From contig NZ_JYHV01000037.1 in the NCBI RefSeq assembly GCF_000952685.1, positions 124,001 to 188,000 of the forward strand: a stretch of 64,000 nt of DNA, written 5' to 3'. The stretch's first letter is position 1. Each line of letters starts with the position of its first letter. Below, piece after piece: positions 22,011 to 33,014 of this stretch. The position numbers and the translations under genes are program-made. The notes beneath the pieces are model-generated. The model was not told where the DNA came from and made no database searches. It saw only the letters and a list, made by a program, of their open reading frames with translations. The stretch is from Stutzerimonas stutzeri. GTDB lineage: Bacteria > Pseudomonadota > Gammaproteobacteria > Pseudomonadales > Pseudomonadaceae.

Positions 22011-22739
22011 ATGCCCGTTCGCCAAACCTTTGCACTGATCGCCCTTAGCCTGTTACTCAGCGCCTGCCAGCACCTTGGCGGGGAGCGGCCCGTCGAGGTT
22101 CGACAGATCATCAGCGAGCAACGCCCCGCCGGCTGCCCTGAACAGGACGATGGTTGCCCGCTGGTGAATATCGATACCCAGCTATTCGCCGATGAGCCAG
22201 CCTTGAACGCGCTGATCGACCAGCGCCTGCGCAAGATGACCGTGAACAGCCCAGATGCGAAGGTGCCGGCCACTCTGGAGGGCTATCAGCGGGATTTTCT
22301 GCGCGACGCCGAGCGCGGCTGGAGCAGCTATTTGCAGGCCAAGTTGCGCGATCAGCATGACGCCCTGTTGGTCATCGAGCTGTCGAGCTATCTGTACACC
22401 GGAGGCGCCCACGGCATGCCGGGCCGCGGCTTCATCAACTATGACCGCGAGCAGGACCGCGAACTGGAGCTTGCCGACATCCTCCTTCCCGGCAAGGAAG
22501 GCGCCTTCTGGCGGGTCGCCGCTCAAGCGCATCAGCGCTGGCTGGTGGCCAACCAGCATGACGCCGCGTTTGCTCGACAGTGGCCGTTCCAGCGGACCGC
22601 CAATGTCGCCCTGCTACGTGACAAGGTGCTGCTCAAATATGACGTCTACAGCATCGCACCGTATTCGAGCGGTCATCCTGAGCTGGAAATTCCTTACCAG
22701 GAACTCGCCACTATTCTGAAACCGGCGTACCTGCCGTAA
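22011..22739 (+). CDS. RsiV/DUF3298-type lipoprotein
   Basis: A 242-residue lipoprotein: MPVRQTFALIALSLLLSAC carries a lipobox LSAC with the acceptor Cys. The mature part has the DUF3298/RsiV pattern: VNIDTQLFADEPALNALID, then ELSSYLYTGGAHGMPGRGF and the segment LELADILLPGKEGAFW, ending with DVYSIAPYSSGHPELEIPY. RsiV-type domains bind lysozyme in Gram-positives; whether this one does is unknown. I chose the ATG at 22011 over an upstream in-frame ATG because of the signal sequence. Its 3' end overlaps the convergent cytX by 29 bp. Confidence 0.8.
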   Translation: MPVRQTFALIALSLLLSACQHLGGERPVEVRQIISEQRPAGCPEQDDGCPLVNIDTQLFADEPALNALIDQRLRKMTVNSPDAKVPATLEGYQRDFLRDAERGWSSYLQAKLRDQHDALLVIELSSYLYTGGAHGMPGRGFINYDREQDRELELADILLPGKEGAFWRVAAQAHQRWLVANQHDAAFARQWPFQRTANVALLRDKVLLKYDVYSIAPYSSGHPELEIPYQELATILKPAYLP

Positions 22740-24006
22740 CTCGACCGAAAAGGCTCAGCAACAATAACAACCCGCCGGACAGGAGCAGTGCCGGCAGGCT
22801 GGCGCCGATCTCAGGCAAGGCGCTGGCCAACACATGGTAGGTGACCACGCCACAACCCCAGGCCAACAGCGTCTGCCAGCGAAAGGCCGCGCTGCGCGCC
22901 GGCAACAGGCCACGGCGCCGGAGCAGGTAGTGATCCACCAGCACCACGCCGAACAATGGCGCGAACACCGAGCCGATCAGCAACAGGAAATTCTGATATT
23001 CGGCCAGCGGCGCGAGCCAGGCGATAAAGGTGCAGAGCACACCGATGGCCAGCGCCAACCGCTCGACCTTGAAGGGCAGCAATATGCCAACCGACACCGC
23101 CGCTGAATGGATGTCGGCAAAAGCGTTTTCCGATTCATCGAGCAGAATCAGCAACAGAGGGATACCCAATCCCGCGCCGGCCAACGCCAGCAGCAACGCG
23201 TTGACTTCACTGCTATCGGCAAAGGCCAGGGTGTAGGCCACGCCCAGACTCATCAGCCAAACGTTGCCGACAAAGAATCCGAGGACGGTACCGCCGAAGA
23301 CGCGCCGCGCCGCCTTGCCGAAGCGCGAGTAATCGGCGATCAGCGGCAGCCACGACAGCGGCATAGCAATAGCAATGTCGAAGCCCAGCGCGAAGGGCAG
23401 CGAGCCATCACCCTGACGCCCCCAGAGCGCACCAAGATCGGCTTTGTCGAACAGGTTCCAGGTCAGCCAGACGCAGGCACCGAGCAACAGCCAGATCCCC
23501 CACTTGCGCAGGATTCGGCGCACGAACGTCAGCGGCCCGGTGATCGCCAGCAGCGTGGCCAGGGCACCGAAAAACAGCGTCCAGAATGCAGGGCTGAGCA
23601 GCCAGCTCTGCTCACCGAACGCACGGGCAGCGAGGAGGCTCGCCGCGTCACGCATGATAATGATTTCGAACGCGCCCCAGCCGACCAGTTGGACGAGATT
23701 GAGCAGCGCGGGCAATACCGCACCGCGATCACCCAGCGTGCGCTTCAGGTTGGCCATCGACGACAAGCCGGTATCGCTGCCGATTACCGCGACTGCACCC
23801 AGCAACAGCACACCGACTGTGGTGCCGCTGACGATCGCCAGCAAGGCGTCACTCATGCCTAGTCCCGGCGCCAGCAAAGCGCCGAGCTGCAGCACCATCA
23901 GACCGATACCGAGGGAGAACCACAAGGAAAACAGATCACGCCCGCCGAAGACACGGTGTTCAGCGGCGATGATCTGGTGCGGGGAATAACGACCTGGAAT
24001 GTTCAC
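22711..24006 (-). CDS. cytX: Hydroxymethylpyrimidine transporter CytX
   Basis: A 431-residue integral membrane protein with about twelve hydrophobic helices, of the NCS1/CytX type (cytosine permease relatives linked to thiamine genes). The N-terminal block AAEHRVFGGRDLFSLWFSLGI and the helix-8 region around FALGFDIAIAMPLSWLPLIAD with the following YSRFGK are typical. Its neighbour thiC makes HMP-phosphate de novo, so uptake of HMP for thiamine synthesis is the likely job. The start is a GTG at 24006. It is downstream of thiC on the same strand across a repeat-rich 359-bp gap, so it may not share the riboswitch-controlled transcript. Confidence 0.87.
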   Translation of the reverse strand: MNIPGRYSPHQIIAAEHRVFGGRDLFSLWFSLGIGLMVLQLGALLAPGLGMSDALLAIVSGTTVGVLLLGAVAVIGSDTGLSSMANLKRTLGDRGAVLPALLNLVQLVGWGAFEIIIMRDAASLLAARAFGEQSWLLSPAFWTLFFGALATLLAITGPLTFVRRILRKWGIWLLLGACVWLTWNLFDKADLGALWGRQGDGSLPFALGFDIAIAMPLSWLPLIADYSRFGKAARRVFGGTVLGFFVGNVWLMSLGVAYTLAFADSSEVNALLLALAGAGLGIPLLLILLDESENAFADIHSAAVSVGILLPFKVERLALAIGVLCTFIAWLAPLAEYQNFLLLIGSVFAPLFGVVLVDHYLLRRRGLLPARSAAFRWQTLLAWGCGVVTYHVLASALPEIGASLPALLLSGGLLLLLSLFGRVTAGTPVSE

Positions 24007-24171
24007 ATTGTTATCTCAGAGAAGCCGGTTGCCCGGCGCACAACCGTGAGCGCGAGTGTTTCGACTCACAAAAGGAATTGGCCAGCAGCGCGCGCTGCGG
24101 CGCTCATCACCCGATTGAGCGGGCGCCGCTTCGACAGGTTGTACCCGCCCGACGGTTATAAAAAACCATGA

Positions 24172-24253
24172 CCCTACGTAGGGTGGATCACGCTTCATCG
24201 ATCCACCGACGGCGGCATCTCGGGTGGATGTGAAAAGCGACATCCACCCTACG
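24172..24253. repeat. Compound inverted repeat (GTAGGGTGGAT type)
   Basis: Three nested palindromes: CCCTACGTAGGG (24172-24183); GGTGGATC with GATCCACC around a 10-base loop (24182-24207); and GGGTGGATGT with ACATCCACCC around an 8-base loop (24222-24249). The left end (CGTAGGGTGG) and the right end (CCACCCTACG) are also inverted copies of each other, so the whole block can fold as one structure. Its look is that of the dispersed intergenic elements common in the P. stutzeri group; I have no copy count. Confidence 0.8.
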
Positions 24254-24279
24254 AATCCAGGCAGGCATACACGCGCCCG

Positions 24280-24355
24280 CGGGAGCGGCCCGCGGCCGCG
24301 AACCAGGTGACCCCGACGGATCACAGGCTGCGTTCGCGGCATGGCGCGCTCCTAC
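24280..24355. repeat. Pair of inverted REP-like elements
   Basis: Two REP-like motifs in opposite orientation: GGGAGCGGCCCGCGGCCGCG at the left and, on the other strand from 24355, GTAGGAGCGCGCCATGCCGC. Both follow the Pseudomonas REP theme GTAGGAGCGG...CCGCGAA. Arranged head to head, they form a BIME-like unit about 76 bp long between thiC and cytX, where a transcript stem-loop could stabilise the thiC mRNA or end it. Confidence 0.7.
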
Positions 24356-24365
24356 GGAAGCATCG

Positions 24366-26650
<2,285 letters not shown>

Positions 26651-28108
26651 ATGCTGCGCAGACTCACGCTGGCACTCGCCGTGACCGCCGCCTCGTCGGG
26701 GCTGGCATGGGCCGAGACTGCACCCTCGCTTTCCAGCCGCACCGACCTGATCAGCGTCTATCGTCAGGCCGTCGAAAATAACGCCGATCTAGCAGCGGCC
26801 AGAGCTCAGTACCAGGCTACGCAGGAGATCGTGCCGCAGGCCCGCGCCGGCCTACTGCCGAACCTTAGTGCTGGAGCCGAGACCAGCCATACCCGCACCG
26901 ACGTCGACACCAGCGCCGGCTCGACCTCGTTGTCACGCAGCGGCACTGTCTATCAGGCGACGCTGAGCCAGCCGATCTTTCGTGCCGATCGCTGGTTCCA
27001 GCTGCAGGCGGCCGAAGCCGTCAGCGAGCAGGCCGCGCTTGAATATTCCATTGCCGAGCAGGATCTGATCCGCCTGACAGCTCAGGCTTACTTCGCCGTG
27101 CTGCGCGCGCAGGACAACCTTGCCGCCGCCAAGGCCGAAGAAGCGGCCTTCCGGCGGCAGCTCGATCAGGCCGATGAACGCTTCGAAGTCGGCCTGTCCG
27201 ATCGTACCGACGTGCTCGAGGCCCAGGCCGGCTTCGATACTGCTCGCGCGAACCGGATGATCGCGCAACGCCAGGTCGATGATGCCTTCCAGGCACTGTT
27301 CACCCTGACCAACCACGAATACCTGGCCTTGGAAGGCATCGAGCACAGCCTGCCGGTGTTGCCACCGGTTCCCAATGACGCCAGCGCCTGGGTCGAAACG
27401 GCCGCGCGACAGAATCTCAATCTGCAAGCGGTCGACCAGGCGGTGATTGCTGCCGAAGAAACCCTACGCCAGCGCCGTGCCGGCCATGCCCCGACGGTCG
27501 ATGCCATTGCCCGCTACAGCAAAGGTGATAACGACAGCCTGGGCTTCACCAATACCGGCACCATGGATATCCCAGGCTTCGATGTGCCGCGTTACAACGG
27601 TGACGTCGAACAGGCCAGCATCGGGCTGCAACTGAACATTCCACTGTACAGCGGTGGTTTGACTACCTCGCAAGGTCGTGAAGCCTTCTACCAACTGACT
27701 CAGACCGAGCAACAGCGCGAGAGTCTGCGCCGCCAGGTGGTGGAATCCACCCGCAATCTGCATCGCGCAGTCAATACGGATGTGGAACAGGTCGAGGCAC
27801 GCCGGCAGTCGATCGTGTCCAACCAGAGCGCACTGGAGGCGACCGATATCGGCTACCAGGTAGGCACGCGCAACATCGTCGATGTCCTGGATGCTCAACG
27901 GCGTCTGTTCGCCGCCGTACGCGATTACAACAATGCGCGCTATGACTACATCCTCGACAACCTGCGCCTGAAGCAGGCCGCCGGCACACTCAGTCCAGGC
28001 GACCTGGAGGATCTGCAACGCTACCTGAAGGCCGACTACGACCCGGACAGCGACTTCCTGCCGCCGGATCTTTCAGAGAACATCGGCAAGCCGGTTCGCG
28101 TGGAGTAG
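26651..28108 (+). CDS. opmH: TolC-family outer-membrane channel (OpmH-like)
   Basis: A 485-residue TolC homologue that would export substrates through the outer membrane with an inner-membrane pump. The signal peptide MLRRLTLALAVTAASSGLAWA ends at an AWA cleavage site. Helical repeats follow, with the family marks VYRQAVENNADLAAARAQY, YQATLSQPIFRADRW and TQAYFAVLRA-like sequence QAYFAVLRAQDNL. The second repeat has YRTARA-like VQVGTRNIVDVLDAQR (here YQVGTRNIVDVLDAQRRLF). The ATG at 26651 has AAGGAAAG upstream. In P. aeruginosa the gene beside thiC is opmH. The partner pump is not in this window. Confidence 0.88.
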   Translation: MLRRLTLALAVTAASSGLAWAETAPSLSSRTDLISVYRQAVENNADLAAARAQYQATQEIVPQARAGLLPNLSAGAETSHTRTDVDTSAGSTSLSRSGTVYQATLSQPIFRADRWFQLQAAEAVSEQAALEYSIAEQDLIRLTAQAYFAVLRAQDNLAAAKAEEAAFRRQLDQADERFEVGLSDRTDVLEAQAGFDTARANRMIAQRQVDDAFQALFTLTNHEYLALEGIEHSLPVLPPVPNDASAWVETAARQNLNLQAVDQAVIAAEETLRQRRAGHAPTVDAIARYSKGDNDSLGFTNTGTMDIPGFDVPRYNGDVEQASIGLQLNIPLYSGGLTTSQGREAFYQLTQTEQQRESLRRQVVESTRNLHRAVNTDVEQVEARRQSIVSNQSALEATDIGYQVGTRNIVDVLDAQRRLFAAVRDYNNARYDYILDNLRLKQAAGTLSPGDLEDLQRYLKADYDPDSDFLPPDLSENIGKPVRVE

Positions 28109-28233
28109 GCCAGCCTGACGGCGGCGCCGGTGAAAGGCACAGTCTGTATGCCCGATCGACCCGCCGAGCGAAAGTAAAGGTGATGCAGAGGAACCGCATC
28201 CACCCCAGAAAGCTTCTGATACCGGCTCCCGCC

Positions 28234-29505
28234 TCAGCGTTCGAGCAACCGCCCCAGCGCCGTTAGTAGCCGCTCCAGCGCGCCCTGATTATTTTTCAAC
28301 ACGTCGTATCCCGCGGCTCGGGCCCGCTCGGCTCGCTCCGGCTCGTCCCAGAACGCCGTGATTTCAGCCGTCAGCTCCGGAGCGCTGTCAATCTCCTTTA
28401 GCGCACCGGCATCTCGCAACTGCGCGGCAATATCGAGGAAGTTGAACAAGTGCGGCCCCGTCAGCACGGGCTTGCCGAGCGCGGCGGGCTCCAGCAGGTT
28501 GTGCCCGCCGGTGGGCACCAGGCTGCCGCCGACAAACGCCACATCCGCTAACGCGAACAGAAACAGCAGCTCGCCCATGGTATCGCCAAGCAGCACCTGC
28601 GTCTGAGCCAGCGGAGGCTCGCCAAGCGAGCGTCGAACGGTGGCAAAGCCCTGTTTTCGGCACAGTTCGTACACCGCCCCAAAGCGTTCCGGATGGCGCG
28701 GCACCAGGATCAGCAAGGCTCCGGGATGCGTGCTTAGCAACTGCCGATGGGCGGCCAGCAAAATCTCGTCCTCGCCGGTATGGGTACTGGCGCCGATCCA
28801 GATCGGTCGATCCGAAGCACGCCACTGCTGCCGCAGCGTCTCCGCCTGCGTCGAGAGGGCCGAGTCGATACTCAGGTCGAACTTGATCGAACCTGTCACC
28901 TTCACGCACGCGTCGCGTGCGCCGAGCTGGCGAAAGCGCACGGCCTCGGCCTCGGTCTGCACAGCGATGAGGTTCAACTCGGCCAGCATCGGGGCGGTCA
29001 ACCGCTTAAAACGTGCGTACCCCCGTGCCGAGCGCTCGGACAATCGGGCATTGGCCAACGCCACGGGAATATCGCGACGTGCACACTGATGGATGTGGTT
29101 AGGCCACAGCTCGGTTTCCATCACCACCGCCAGTTTTGGCTGCAGCCGTTGCAGAAAACGCGAGGCCCCCCAGGGCAGATCGTAGGGTAAATAGCAGTGC
29201 TGCACCGTATCGCCGAACAGGGCCCTGATCCGCTCGGAGCCGGTCGGCGTCATGCAGGTCACGGTAATCGGCAATTGAGGATGGCGCGCGCTGAGCTCAC
29301 GGATCATCGGCGCGGCGGCGATGCTTTCACCCACCGACACGGCATGGATCCAGATACCGCCAGGCTTGAACGCTGGCAAACCAATTGCGAGGCGCTCACC
29401 AATGCGCTTCGAATAGGCCGGAGCACGCCGGGAGCGCCATAACAGCCGTACGAGGATTAGCGGCAAGGCGAGATGGAAAAGCAGGGTATAGAGGGCACGA
29501 TTCAT
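28234..29505 (-). CDS. waaA: 3-deoxy-D-manno-octulosonic acid (Kdo) transferase
   Basis: WaaA adds Kdo residues to lipid A precursor at the inner membrane. The 423-residue protein has an N-terminal membrane anchor (MNRALYTLLFHLALPLILVRL) and two GT-B lobes. Typical blocks are WIHAVSVGESIAAAPMI, YLPYDLPWGASRFL, VVMETELWPNHIHQC, WIGASTHTGEDEILLAAH and LVPTGGHNLLEPAALGKPV. The longer start at 29529 adds eight residues without family support; I prefer the ATG at 29505. It opens the LPS core region of the window, separated from the other waa genes by the small transporter and oxidoreductases. Confidence 0.96.
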   Translation of the reverse strand: MNRALYTLLFHLALPLILVRLLWRSRRAPAYSKRIGERLAIGLPAFKPGGIWIHAVSVGESIAAAPMIRELSARHPQLPITVTCMTPTGSERIRALFGDTVQHCYLPYDLPWGASRFLQRLQPKLAVVMETELWPNHIHQCARRDIPVALANARLSERSARGYARFKRLTAPMLAELNLIAVQTEAEAVRFRQLGARDACVKVTGSIKFDLSIDSALSTQAETLRQQWRASDRPIWIGASTHTGEDEILLAAHRQLLSTHPGALLILVPRHPERFGAVYELCRKQGFATVRRSLGEPPLAQTQVLLGDTMGELLFLFALADVAFVGGSLVPTGGHNLLEPAALGKPVLTGPHLFNFLDIAAQLRDAGALKEIDSAPELTAEITAFWDEPERAERARAAGYDVLKNNQGALERLLTALGRLLER

Positions 29506-29650
29506 GGCCGCGGAGCTTAGCAAAGGCATCTACGCAACGGCCACAGCGATGACGGCGAGAAACCGCAGCGGCAGTCGAGAACTTGTCCGCATTGCCGCAG
29601 CCGAATGAACCGTAGCGCATATAGCGCTCCCTTACCCGTCCGGAGACTCT

Positions 29651-29983
29651 ATGACTGGCTACATCTATCTCGCCATCGCCATTACCGCCGAGGTGATCGC
29701 CACCACGTCCATGAAGGCGCTGGATGGCTTCAGCCGCCCGCTGCCGCTGTTTCTGGTGATCGCGGGCTACAGCCTTTCGTTCTGGATGCTTGCCCTGGTG
29801 GTCAAGACCATCCCGGTGGGAATTGCCTACGCCATCTGGGCCGGCCTCGGCATCGTCCTGGTGAGCGTCGCGGCCGCACTGATCTATCAGCAGAAACTCG
29901 ACCTGCCGGCCGTGCTCGGCATGGCGCTGATCGTCGCTGGTGTGGTGGTGATACAGCTGTTTTCCAGCAGCACGGGCCACTGA
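29651..29983 (+). CDS. Small multidrug resistance (EmrE-type) transporter
   Basis: A 110-residue protein with four membrane helices, the size of SMR exporters. Glu14, the essential proton/substrate residue of EmrE, is present in helix 1 (AIAITAEVIATTSMKAL). The helix-3 segment AYAIWAGLGIVLVS is the standard SMR signature. It may export quaternary ammonium compounds or another cation; a GdmD/SugE guanidinium role is less likely because its signature differs. It lies alone between waaA (divergent) and the FAD oxidoreductase. Confidence 0.9.
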   Translation: MTGYIYLAIAITAEVIATTSMKALDGFSRPLPLFLVIAGYSLSFWMLALVVKTIPVGIAYAIWAGLGIVLVSVAAALIYQQKLDLPAVLGMALIVAGVVVIQLFSSSTGH

Positions 29984-30060
29984 GGCCGCCGCCAGGCGAC
30001 AGATCAAGCCGATTGACGAGCGGTTATACTGCGCGCCTGATTTCTCAATGAGGCCCGCCC

Positions 30061-31236
30061 ATGTCCGATTCCCTGAGCACCGACGTCCTGATCGTAGGAG
30101 GTGGCGTCGCCGGCCTTTGGCTGAACGCGCGCCTGCGTCAGCAAGGGTATTCGACCCTGCTGGTCGAAAGAGGCGTACTCGGCGGCGGGCAAAGCGTCAA
30201 ATCGCAAGGGATCATCCATGGTGGTACCAAGTACGCATTGAGTGGTGCGCTGACGGGTGCGTCGGAAGCCATCGCCGACATGCCGCGCCGCTGGCGCGAC
30301 GCCTTGGCCGGCGACGGCGAGCTGGATCTCTCCGGCGTCCAGCTGCTCTCCGATGCACACTATCTATGGTCTCCCGGCACGCTGACCGGCAATCTCACCA
30401 GTTTTTTCGCCAGCAAGGCGGTGCGCTCGCGCGTCGGTCAGGTCAAGGGTGACGAGCTGCCCCCAGCACTGCAGGACCCACGTTTCAAAGGCAAGGTCTA
30501 TCGGCTCAGCGAGCTGGTGCTGGACGTACCCAGCCTCATTCAACGCTTGGCGGAGCTGGCTGGCCCCGGCCTGCTGAAGGCAGACCGGATCGAACCGCTC
30601 AGAGACAACGGCGAGCTGACCGGGCTGGTCATCGATGGCCGCGCCATCCGCGCGCAGCGCATCGTCCTGACCGCGGGCGCCGGCAACGCCGACTTGCTGA
30701 ACGCCTTGGGTCTCGCCCAACCTTCGATGCAAAAACGCCCGCTGCATATGGTCATCGTCAAGGCGGCCACGCTCAAGCCGCTCTATGCCCACTGTCTCGG
30801 CGCCGGCTCCAAACCACGAATCACCGTAACCAGCCATCCGGCCGCCGACGGCGAATGGGTCTGGTACCTGGGCGGCGATCTGGCCGAAGCGGGCGGTGTC
30901 GCGCGCAACGACGCGGCTCAGATCGCAGCGGCGAAGAAAGAGCTGGCCGAACTGGTGCCCTGGATCGATCTCTCCTCAGCGCAATGGGCCACGCTGCGCA
31001 TCGATCGCGCCGAGCCAGCCCAATCTGCACAAGCACGACCAGACAACGCCTTTCTCGCGGAACAGGGGCGGTTACTGGTCGGTTGGCCGACCAAGCTGGC
31101 GTTATCGCCAGATTTCGCCGACCGTGTTCAAACAGCACTGGCTCGCGACGGTATCCGCCCTCAGCAGCACTCTCCGTTACCCGAGTTGCCTCAGCCTTCG
31201 GTCACAGGACCCTTTTGGGAGGGGCTGCTGCCATGA
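30061..31236 (+). CDS. FAD-dependent oxidoreductase (DAO/glycerol-3-phosphate dehydrogenase-like)
   Basis: A 391-residue flavoprotein. The N-terminus has a Rossmann dinucleotide fingerprint VLIVGGGVAGLWLNARLRQ followed by an acidic strand end (LLVERGV). The second part IVLTAGAGNADLLNALGL is typical of DAO-type oxidases, and the segment LSGALTGASEAIADMPRRW is a further landmark. The substrate is unknown. It is translationally coupled (ATGA) with the following aldo/keto reductase, a pair conserved as PA4991-PA4992, which suggests that the two enzymes act on the same or successive compounds. Confidence 0.8.
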   Translation: MSDSLSTDVLIVGGGVAGLWLNARLRQQGYSTLLVERGVLGGGQSVKSQGIIHGGTKYALSGALTGASEAIADMPRRWRDALAGDGELDLSGVQLLSDAHYLWSPGTLTGNLTSFFASKAVRSRVGQVKGDELPPALQDPRFKGKVYRLSELVLDVPSLIQRLAELAGPGLLKADRIEPLRDNGELTGLVIDGRAIRAQRIVLTAGAGNADLLNALGLAQPSMQKRPLHMVIVKAATLKPLYAHCLGAGSKPRITVTSHPAADGEWVWYLGGDLAEAGGVARNDAAQIAAAKKELAELVPWIDLSSAQWATLRIDRAEPAQSAQARPDNAFLAEQGRLLVGWPTKLALSPDFADRVQTALARDGIRPQQHSPLPELPQPSVTGPFWEGLLP

Positions 31237-32045
31237 CTGCGACACTGCACGACCTGCATCGGACACTGGGCAGCACCGGCCTGACGGTCTCGCCATTGGG
31301 CCTCGGCACCGTCAAGCTGGGCCGCGATCAAGGTGTCAAATACCCCAGCGGCTTCAGCATCCCGAACGATGCGCAGGCGCGCCATTTGATCGAACTGGCC
31401 CGCGATCTGGGCATCAACCTGATCGACACCGCGCCGGCTTACGGGGTCAGTGAGCAGCGTCTGGGGCCCTTGCTGCAAGGCCAGCGCGATCATTGGGTCA
31501 TCGTCAGCAAGGTGGGTGAAGAATTCATCGACGGCCAGTCGCATTTCGATTTCTCGCCCGCCCACACTCGCCTCTCCGTCGAACGCAGCCTCAAGCGGCT
31601 GCAGACCGACCGGATCGACCTGATGCTGGTGCATTCCGATGGGCGCGACGTCGAAATTCTGCGAGACAGCGGCGTTTACGAGACGCTTGCCGAGCTCAAG
31701 CGCGAGGGCAAGATTCTCGGCTATGGCCTCTCCGGCAAAACCATCGAAGGCGGCCTGCTGGCGCTCGAGCAGGGCGACTGCGCCATGGTGACCTACAACC
31801 TCAACGAGCAGACCGAACGTCCGATACTCGACTACGCTGCATGCCACGCCAAGGGCATCCTGATAAAAAAGGCCTTGGCCAGCGGTCACGCCTGCTTGAA
31901 ATCAGGCGAGGACCCGGTGCGAGCAAGCTTCGAGCTGCTGTTTGCGCATCCGGGTGTCGGCGCAGCAATCATCGGCACCATCACCCCACAACACTTGTCA
32001 GATAACGTGCGTACCGCCGCAGCCGTTCTATCCCAACAACAATAA
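31233..32045 (+). CDS. Aldo/keto reductase
   Basis: A 270-residue NADPH-dependent aldo/keto reductase-like protein. The TIM-barrel markers are LGSTGLTVSPLGLGTVKLG near the N-terminus, INLIDTAPAYGVSEQRLG (catalytic Asp and Tyr), VIVSKVGEEF (catalytic Lys) and the late cofactor region LLFAHPGVGAAIIGTITPQ. The expected His of the tetrad sits in DLMLVHSDG. The start ATG overlaps the stop of the FAD oxidoreductase (ATGA). The reaction is not identifiable from sequence alone. Confidence 0.86.
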   Translation: MTATLHDLHRTLGSTGLTVSPLGLGTVKLGRDQGVKYPSGFSIPNDAQARHLIELARDLGINLIDTAPAYGVSEQRLGPLLQGQRDHWVIVSKVGEEFIDGQSHFDFSPAHTRLSVERSLKRLQTDRIDLMLVHSDGRDVEILRDSGVYETLAELKREGKILGYGLSGKTIEGGLLALEQGDCAMVTYNLNEQTERPILDYAACHAKGILIKKALASGHACLKSGEDPVRASFELLFAHPGVGAAIIGTITPQHLSDNVRTAAAVLSQQQ

Positions 32046-32084
32046 AACACGGCCAAACGGCCGCCTACTGCCAGGAGGAGCCGA

Positions 32085-32972
32085 ATGCCGCGCGTGCTGA
32101 TCCGCAAGAACCCCACCGCATTCAAGACGCTACCGTTACTCGTAGAGGCCAGCCCGGAGCATCTCCGTTACCAGAGCCTCGGCCGGCCACTGAACTTCAG
32201 TGAGATGCTCGAACGGCGGCGATCGGTCCATATCGAGGATCCGGCGCGGTTCAGCCTCGAATTGGCTAACCTCGGCGTATCAGTACGCCTGACGCTCTGC
32301 TGGCAGGGCCAGGAGTACTGGGTGCTGGTGCGTCAGCAGCGGCTGGATCGCGGTGATGTGGTCCTGAAGCTGATTTCCGGCTATGTGCCGGCACATGAAC
32401 TCAGCCTGCCATTGCTGACAGCCATTCAGGAGGTCGCCGAAGAATGCCTGCTGGAAACCCCGGAAGGCTGGCTTGCCGGTCGCTTCGGCGATATCTGGCT
32501 ACCCGCGCCCTATCAGGGCAGCTTGCGCTATCGCGAAGCGGTGCATTTCAATCTAGCGTCGCTGTCCGGCTCGGCCCGACCGGTCCAGTGCGGCCAGATG
32601 ACACTGATGGAACGCCCGAGGGCATACGTGCATCTGCCAACTGCATCGCTGCAGCTGGTCTACGACATGCGCCTGGAGCTGCCAAAGGAAACCCGGGAAC
32701 TGAGCTTGTTCCACGTCGATGAGCGTCTCGAGGACGGCAAATTGGTTGCGCAGCTCGATCGCAGCCGCCCAGACCTGTATCTGATTCCGCTGCACCAGGG
32801 GCGACCGACCGCGGCGTTGCTGACCCTGCGCAAGGGCCAGCCGATACCGGCAAGCACGCGTGGGCTGTGGCTATCGGAAAGCTTTGCGCCGCAACATGAA
32901 TGGATCGTGCGGGATGAGCGCATCCGCTGGCGTGACTGGATCGATACGACCACCTCCGCTGCGTGTCGATAA
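32085..32972 (+). CDS. Conserved protein of unknown function (PA4993 position)
   Basis: A 295-residue soluble protein that I do not recognise. It follows the aldo/keto reductase after 39 bp with a strong ribosome site (AGGAGG). Visible segments are a basic start (MPRVLIRKNPTAFKTLPLLVEASP), a central block that includes YWVLVRQQRLDRGDVVLKL, an acidic helix AIQEVAEECLLETP, and a C-terminal region with RPDLYLIPLHQGRPTAALL. The EVAEECL segment recalls the Nudix-type REAxEE pattern but lacks its Arg and flanking Gly, so I do not call it Nudix. No signal peptide or membrane helix. Convergent with hldE. Confidence 0.7.
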   Translation: MPRVLIRKNPTAFKTLPLLVEASPEHLRYQSLGRPLNFSEMLERRRSVHIEDPARFSLELANLGVSVRLTLCWQGQEYWVLVRQQRLDRGDVVLKLISGYVPAHELSLPLLTAIQEVAEECLLETPEGWLAGRFGDIWLPAPYQGSLRYREAVHFNLASLSGSARPVQCGQMTLMERPRAYVHLPTASLQLVYDMRLELPKETRELSLFHVDERLEDGKLVAQLDRSRPDLYLIPLHQGRPTAALLTLRKGQPIPASTRGLWLSESFAPQHEWIVRDERIRWRDWIDTTTSAACR

Positions 32973-33014
32973 CAGCCAACGCCGGCTGGCGAGCTCGGCG
33001 CTCGCCGATACGCT

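Larger units (their letters stand above)
24007..24365. other. Gene-free gap between thiC and cytX, repeat-rich
   Basis: This gap holds no supported gene. The part next to cytX (24007-24170) has no recognisable regulatory element. The rest (24172-24355) is filled by inverted repeats, described separately. The only open frame (24016-24342, minus strand) runs through the repeats and lacks protein-like character. Confidence 0.8.

Noticed and set aside
24007..24040. A CTGAGA sequence just before cytX as a second TPP riboswitch
   Set aside because: Only this fragment is present, touching the start codon; the other conserved aptamer blocks are missing.
24016..24342. A 108-codon open frame in the thiC-cytX gap
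   Set aside because: It runs through palindromic repeats, has no ribosome site and no protein-like pattern.
32440..32475. A Nudix hydrolase call for the unknown protein
   Set aside because: The helix EVAEECLLE lacks the Arg and the flanking Gly of the Nudix box.
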